Origin: Rhizobiaceae bacterium
Lineage (GTDB): Bacteria; Pseudomonadota; Alphaproteobacteria; Rhizobiales; Rhizobiaceae
DNA length: 5,680 bases
NCBI GenBank assembly: GCA_016764155.1
Contig: JAESSK010000299.1
Span: forward strand, 1 to 5,680
Reading direction: 5' to 3'
The notes under the pieces are model-generated. The model ran no database searches, had not been told where the DNA came from, and saw nothing but the letters and a program-made list of their open reading frames with translations. The translations under genes were made by a program, and so were the position numbers. Below are positions 4,949 through 5,680 of this stretch, one piece after another; the stretch's first letter is position 1; every line of letters begins with the position of its first letter.

Positions 4949-5680
4949 CTAATCGCCGTCTAAAGCGGTTTTGGTGATCAAAATCACGGGGATAATGCCT
5001 GCAGCAACGATAATGAGCGAGGCAAAGCCTGCTTCTTCAATGCGCGCGCGCGATGCAAAATCATAGACATGGGTGGCAAGAGTATTGATGCCGAAGGGCC
5101 GCAACATGATGGTGGCGGAAAGTTCTTTGATGCTATCGACAAACACCAATAGGGCCGCTGTTGCGATAGCCGGTCTCATCAAAGGCAGGAGAACTTCGGA
5201 CAGAGTTCCGGAAGATGTTCGCCCCAGACTTCTGGCTGCGCTATCCAATTGTGTTGGTATTTTTTTGAAACCACCATCGAGCGACCCCTCCGCCATGGCC
5301 ATGAAGCGCACGGTATAGGCGTAGATGATTGTAGCTCCGGAGCCGGTGATTAATAATCCTGTTGATATGCCGAAGGTTTGGCGGAATACGCCATCCATGA
5401 AATTATCCAGCATGGCGATGGGTAGAAATATGCCGAGCGCAACAATGGTTCCAGGAATTGCATAGCCGATCGAAGCAATACGAACCGCGAATTTAATAAG
5501 ATTGCTATCATTCTTGCGCACCGCATAGGTCAAAATCAGGGCCAGTAAGACCGTGACCACAGCGGCAAAGCTTGCAAGCACCAAACTGGTGATCAACGCC
5601 TCCAGCAAATTACTGTCTATCCCGTATGGGTAATAAGAGATCGCGTAATCGGCAAGAACGGAAAGCGGAATTCCAAAACC
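4949..5680 (-). CDS. Ferric-iron ABC transporter permease, FbpB/AfuB-like, C-terminal part
   Basis: The frame is open to the right edge, so the visible 243 residues are the C-terminal half of a permease that in this family is usually about 500-560 residues with two fused membrane domains. The visible part begins GFGIPLSVLADYAI and has about six membrane segments. The coupling loop for the ATPase reads DSAARSLGRTSSGTLSEVLLPLMRP, with the usual EAA-G-I-LP spacing. KELSATIMLRPFGINTLATHVYDFAS, followed by EEAGFASLIIV, is typical of FbpB/AfuB permeases for periplasmic Fe(III) uptake. The inner-membrane subunit would work with a binding protein and an ATPase, neither visible here. TTG 5608 is not the true start because the family sequence continues upstream of it. 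The gene stops with TAG and is followed in the same direction by hemA after a 157-base regulatory gap. Confidence 0.85.
   Translation of the reverse strand, partial: GFGIPLSVLADYAISYYPYGIDSNLLEALITSLVLASFAAVVTVLLALILTYAVRKNDSNLIKFAVRIASIGYAIPGTIVALGIFLPIAMLDNFMDGVFRQTFGISTGLLITGSGATIIYAYTVRFMAMAEGSLDGGFKKIPTQLDSAARSLGRTSSGTLSEVLLPLMRPAIATAALLVFVDSIKELSATIMLRPFGINTLATHVYDFASRARIEEAGFASLIIVAAGIIPVILITKTALDGD

Noticed and set aside
5041..5052. Alternating GC tract that might form Z-DNA
   Set aside because: It is a short run within permease codons for Ser-Arg-Ala-Arg and needs no further explanation.

Overview
The window most likely comes from an alphaproteobacterium of the Hyphomicrobiales/Rhizobiales type. 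The evidence is a HemA-type 5-aminolevulinate synthase (the C4 heme route used by this class), a beta-helix repeat protein resembling the Tat-exported family TIGR03808 (known to me mainly from this order), a DUF2798 protein and an FbpB-like iron permease. Base composition looks close to 50% GC, so a moderate-GC lineage is more likely than a typical high-GC rhizobium. The genus cannot be told from the sequence.

Layout. Positions 1-1214 (+) hold most of a right-handed parallel beta-helix protein whose N-terminus, probably with a Tat signal, lies off the left edge; an in-frame TAG at 6-8 separates the visible frame from it. A small DUF2798 membrane protein (1228-1449, -) converges on it. Divergent from DUF2798 is a run of three + strand genes: a TetR repressor (1556-2206), a four-helix CopD/HemJ-like membrane protein that starts with TTG directly after the tetR stop (2207-2620), and an alpha/beta hydrolase of the epoxide-hydrolase type (2650-3567). 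The shared intergenic region carries a strong palindrome, the likely TetR operator. Convergent with the hydrolase, 9 bases away, is hemA (3577-4791, -). It is well conserved over its whole length but broken by one in-frame TAG at codon 331 of 404. Upstream of hemA a 157-base AT-rich region contains an FNR/FixK-type box and other symmetric elements. An FbpB-like ferric-iron ABC permease (4949-5680, -) follows and runs off the right edge.

How the genes fit together. The right half joins iron uptake (permease) to the first committed step of heme synthesis, under probable oxygen-responsive control. The left-centre part looks like an autoregulated TetR cassette controlling small membrane proteins and a detoxifying hydrolase. 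No mobile element, CRISPR array, tRNA or rRNA gene was seen, and no stretch longer than 300 bases lacks a gene.

The main oddity is the two internal amber codons, in hemA and at the edge of the beta-helix gene, both with intact family sequence downstream. Three genes here also appear to end naturally in TAG, so general reassignment of TAG is unlikely. Recent nonsense mutation, sequence error, or local readthrough are the remaining explanations.
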